From JBCCMA01 sp039026595 (lineage in GTDB: Bacteria; Pseudomonadota; Gammaproteobacteria; Steroidobacterales; JBCCMA01): a stretch of 38,272 nucleotides of DNA. The DNA is taken from NCBI GenBank assembly GCA_039026595.1, contig JBCCMA010000008.1:1-38272 (forward strand). The letters are read 5' to 3'. The position numbers were made by a program, and so were the translations under genes. This document shows positions 35,816 to 38,272 of this stretch, in pieces; position 1 is the stretch's first letter, and every line of letters starts with the position of its first letter. The notes beneath the pieces were generated by a model that saw only the letters and a program-made list of their open reading frames with translations, had not been told where the DNA came from and ran no database searches.

Positions 35816-35841
35816 ATGGCCCCGACACCGGGGCCATTTTT
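35816..35841 (+). terminator. Rho-independent terminator of pilA
   Basis: An 8-bp stem, ATGGCCCC / GGGGCCAT, with a 6-nt loop and a T-tract (35837-35841). It ends ~60 bp before the second pilin gene, so that gene depends on read-through or an unseen promoter. Confidence 0.85.
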
Positions 35842-35900
35842 GATCGGAAAACGCGTTCACATAAGCGTAAGAGACAACAACAAGCAGGGCACCCAACGCG

Positions 35901-36371
35901 ATGACACACCAAAGCGAGCGAAACCGACAGCGCGGCTTCACACTGATCGAACTCATGATCGTGGTCGCGATCATCGGCATCCTCGCCGTGATCGCCATCC
36001 CCGCCTACAGCCGGTACGTGGTGCGCTCCCAGCTTGCCGAGTTCATCGCCATCAGCTCCGACGACCGTAAACGGGTCAGCGAGTTTTATCAGCTCAACGG
36101 TACTGTCCCGACCGACCTCAACGAGATCGGCATGGTTGTCTCGGCGTCCCGCAGCGAGTACTTCACGTCCGACACCACCGTCAACTTCTCGGCCGGCGCA
36201 GGTTTGATCACCATCAATTACACGCTCGGCAATCTTGGATCACCGGATGCGATCGGCACCATTGCGCTGCGTGGCCGACGCGTCGCGCCGGGCGCTGGCC
36301 CGAGCGGACTGAACTGGGAATGCGTGGGCGGATCGTTCCCGCCGCGGTTCCTGCCAAAGGCCTGCCAGTAG
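35901..36371 (+). CDS. Second type IV pilin
   Basis: 156 residues. The leader MTHQSERNRQRG is followed by FTLIELMIVVAIIGILAVIAIPAYSRY, with Glu5, and a C-terminal Cys pair (WEC...KAC). The assembly helix is nearly identical to that of PilA but the rest is diverged, so it is an old duplication or a pilin variant, not a copy error. It could be an alternative major pilin or a minor one. I see no sigma-54 element of its own, and the pilA terminator lies between the two genes. Tandem pilins at this position are known from Xanthomonadales-type clusters. Confidence 0.9.
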   Translation: MTHQSERNRQRGFTLIELMIVVAIIGILAVIAIPAYSRYVVRSQLAEFIAISSDDRKRVSEFYQLNGTVPTDLNEIGMVVSASRSEYFTSDTTVNFSAGAGLITINYTLGNLGSPDAIGTIALRGRRVAPGAGPSGLNWECVGGSFPPRFLPKACQ

Positions 36372-36438
36372 TCTTTCCGCCGTTTCCCGCGAGGAGACGG
36401 CCATACTGTGTGTGTTGCACAGCGGCAACATTTCGAAC

Positions 36439-36453
36439 GTGACACACTGTCAC
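36439..36453. promoter_or_regulatory. GTGACA-CAC-TGTCAC palindrome upstream of pilB
   Basis: A perfect 6-bp inverted repeat with a 3-nt spacer, in the 266-bp gap between the second pilin and pilB. Its half-sites resemble the GTGAC repeats upstream of pilA, so it may bind the same activator. No matching sigma-54 element was found downstream; TGGCAC at 36607 lacks a proper -12 partner. Confidence 0.35.
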
Positions 36454-36637
36454 AGCGTCGACCGCGTCCTATTGCCCCGCCGCAAACCTGCTAAGCTTTC
36501 CATAAGCACTCGCAGCAGGGCCTGCCCCTGCCACGGCCGGTGAGCGTCCCCGGCCCTCCCATAGTGTTGAATTACAGTCGGATTTGTGGGGCAAGTCTCG
36601 TTTGACGTGGCACGCCCAACGGTAGAATCGGGGTCCT

Positions 36638-38204
36638 ATGGCGGCGACAAGCATGAAAACCACGCTGAGCGGGCTCCCGCGGCGGCTCGTTCAGGACGGA
36701 ATCCTCGACGAAACCGCCGCCGTTGAGGCCAAGGCGGCGGCAAAGGAAAGCGCCACGCCGCTGGTCGCTTACCTCGTACAGAACGAACTCGCAAACCCCC
36801 GCGACGTGGCCGTGGCCGCCGCACACGAATTTGGCGTCCCGCTCCTCGATATCGACGCGATGAACATCGACACCGAGGTGGTGCGCCTCGTCAATCAGGA
36901 GCTGTTGCAGAATCACCGGATCCTGCCCCTCCTGAAGCGTGGCAAGCGCCTGTTCTTGGCCGTCGCCGATCCCACCGAAATGCAGGCGATCGACGAGATC
37001 AAGTTCCAGACCGGGCTGTCGATCGACGCGGTCGTGGTCGAAGTCGACAAACTGCAGGAGAAAGTCACCACCGCCCTCGAAGCGCTCGATTCGTCCTCAC
37101 TCGATTCTTTTGGCGAGGACGGCGAGTTCGACTTCGAGAACATGGAGGTGTCGAGCGGCAGCGATGAAGACAGCGACGACATCACCCGCGACGACGCCGA
37201 CGACGCGCCGGTGGTGCGCTTTGTCAACAAGGTGCTCGTGGACGCCATCAAGAAGGGCGCCTCGGATATTCATTTCGAGCCGTACGAAAAGATCTACCGC
37301 ATCCGCGTGCGCCAGGACGGCATGCTAAAAGAGGTGGCCAAGCCGCCGGTCGCGCTGTCGGGCAAGCTGTCCGCGCGTCTGAAAGTCATGTCGCGTCTGG
37401 ACATTGCCGAGCGCCGCGTTCCGCAGGATGGACGCATGAAGATGCGCCTGTCGAAGAACCGCGCGATCGATTTTCGTGTCAACACGTGCCCGACTCTGTT
37501 CGGCGAGAAAATCGTGCTGCGTATTCTCGATCCGAGCAGCGCCAAGCTTGGGATCGATGCCCTTGGCTACGAGGACTTCCAGAAAGAACACTACATGCGG
37601 GAGCTGCACAAGCCCTACGGCATGATCCTGGTGACCGGCCCCACCGGCAGCGGCAAAACGGTGTCGCTGTACACCGGTCTCAACATTCTGAACACCGAAG
37701 ATCGCAACATCTCCACGGCGGAGGATCCCGCGGAAATCAACCTGCCCGGAATCAATCAGGTTAACGTCAACCCGAAGGTGGGCCTGACGTTTGCCTCGGC
37801 ACTAAAGGCATTTTTGCGACAGGATCCCGACATCATCATGGTGGGTGAGATTCGTGACCTTGAGACCGCTGAAATCGCGATCAAGGCCGCGCAAACCGGT
37901 CACCTTGTGCTCTCGACCCTGCATACGAACGACGCGCCCAAGACGCTGACCCGCATGGTGGATATGGGCGTCAAACCCTACGCCATCGCCACCTCGGTCA
38001 GTCTGATCATCGCCCAGCGCCTCGCGCGCCGCCTGTGCAACAACTGCAAAGAACCCGCATCCATCCCGAAAGAGGCGTTGATCAAGGAAGGCTTCACCGA
38101 GGAAGATGCGTCCTCACCCACGCTGTCCATCCACAAGCCGGTGGGCTGCGCGCAGTGTGCCGAGGGCTACAAAGGGCGAGTCGGTATCTATCAGGTCATG
38201 CCTG
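36638..38204 (+). CDS. pilB: Type IV pilus extension ATPase PilB, 3' end missing
   Basis: About 522 residues are genuine. The N-terminal MshEN/GSPII_E domain has PRRLVQDGILDETAA and the LLxIDAMNID region. The ATPase core has GPTGSGKTVSLYTGL (Walker A), the Asp box DIHFEPYEK, Walker B IIMVGEIRD, the His box TGHLVLSTLHTNDAP, and the zinc tetracysteine CNNC...CAQC. It powers pilus extension at the inner membrane. The reading ends in GRVGIYQVMP followed by Ala and a TGA at 38207, but this end is an artefact. From 38205 the sequence is an inverted copy, and its complement reads VSEAMGRIIM, the proper PilB continuation. About 40-50 residues are therefore lost. A second Met at codon 6 is another possible start. 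Confidence 0.95.
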
Positions 38205-38272
38205 CATGATGATGCGACCCATCGCCTCGGAGACAGGCATGACCTGATAGATACCGACTCGCCCTTTGTAGC
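38166..38272. repeat. Fold-back inverted repeat at contig end
   Basis: Bases 38166-38204 and 38234-38272 are exact 39-nt reverse complements, separated by 29 nt. The spacer, read on the minus strand, encodes the expected next residues of PilB (VSEAMGRIIM). The contig therefore turns back on itself a short way past 38204. This is a typical amplification or assembly chimera and not a biological hairpin. Confidence 0.93.

Noticed and set aside
36600..36637. Sigma-54 or sigma-70 promoter directly before pilB (TGGCAC; TTGACG with TAGAAT)
   Set aside because: The -12 half is missing for sigma-54, and the sigma-70 spacing is only 15 bp with the -10 about 10 bp from the ATG.
38205..38272. Terminator or regulatory hairpin after pilB
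   Set aside because: The spacer encodes the true PilB continuation on the opposite strand, so the structure is an assembly fold-back.

Overview
The window reads as one contig of a high-GC gammaproteobacterium. The housekeeping layout supports this: rluD-pgeF-clpB with divergent bamD, fmdB/DUF502/aspS, pncC-recA-recX-alaS-csrA-tRNA-Ser, and sucCD divergent from a pilS-pilR-pilA-pilB cluster. The last arrangement resembles Xanthomonadales/Woeseiales-type genomes; the placement is from remembered synteny and was not computed. Both contig ends look artefactual. Bases 1 to about 119 are AT-rich and join abruptly to GC-rich coding sequence. The last ~70 bases are a fold-back of pilB.

Bases 120-8600 are the accessory part. 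A 5'-truncated gene for a secreted-type protein is translationally coupled (ATGA overlap) to a polytopic membrane protein fused to a spermidine-synthase-like domain. Facing it is a full-length paralogue of the truncated protein, with a signal peptide plus thrombospondin-3 and dockerin-like calcium repeats. The paralogue is divergent from a Fur-family gene that I call zur, and its promoter region carries a strong Zur-box-like palindrome. Zur is convergent with a MerC-like membrane protein that has its own Zur-box-like site. I read this as a zinc-responsive surface/envelope locus with a poorly characterised secreted protein family. Next to it is a two-gene lipoprotein operon (TPR protein, then FG-GAP/ASPIC protein).

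Bases 8860-16000 hold tRNA-Arg(ACG), scoAB (ketone-body CoA transferase), tRNA-Ser(GCT), csrA, alaS, recX, recA and pncC, all on the minus strand. The csrA-serV-argV order known from E. coli is kept but split by scoAB. Bases 16000-22600 hold a GT4 glycosyltransferase, mutS (plus strand), aspS, a DUF502 membrane protein and an FmdB zinc ribbon. Bases 22700-28200 hold clpB with a textbook sigma-32 promoter, a frameshifted and truncated ZIP-transporter remnant ending at that promoter, pgeF, rluD and divergent bamD. Bases 28200-31900 hold sucC-sucD-nadE; nadE is full length except for one in-frame TAG where Glu is expected.

Bases 31900-38272 hold the type IV pilus genes: PilS/PilR two-component system, pilA with a perfect sigma-54 promoter and phased upstream GTGAC repeats, a second pilin, and the assembly ATPase pilB, cut off at the contig end.
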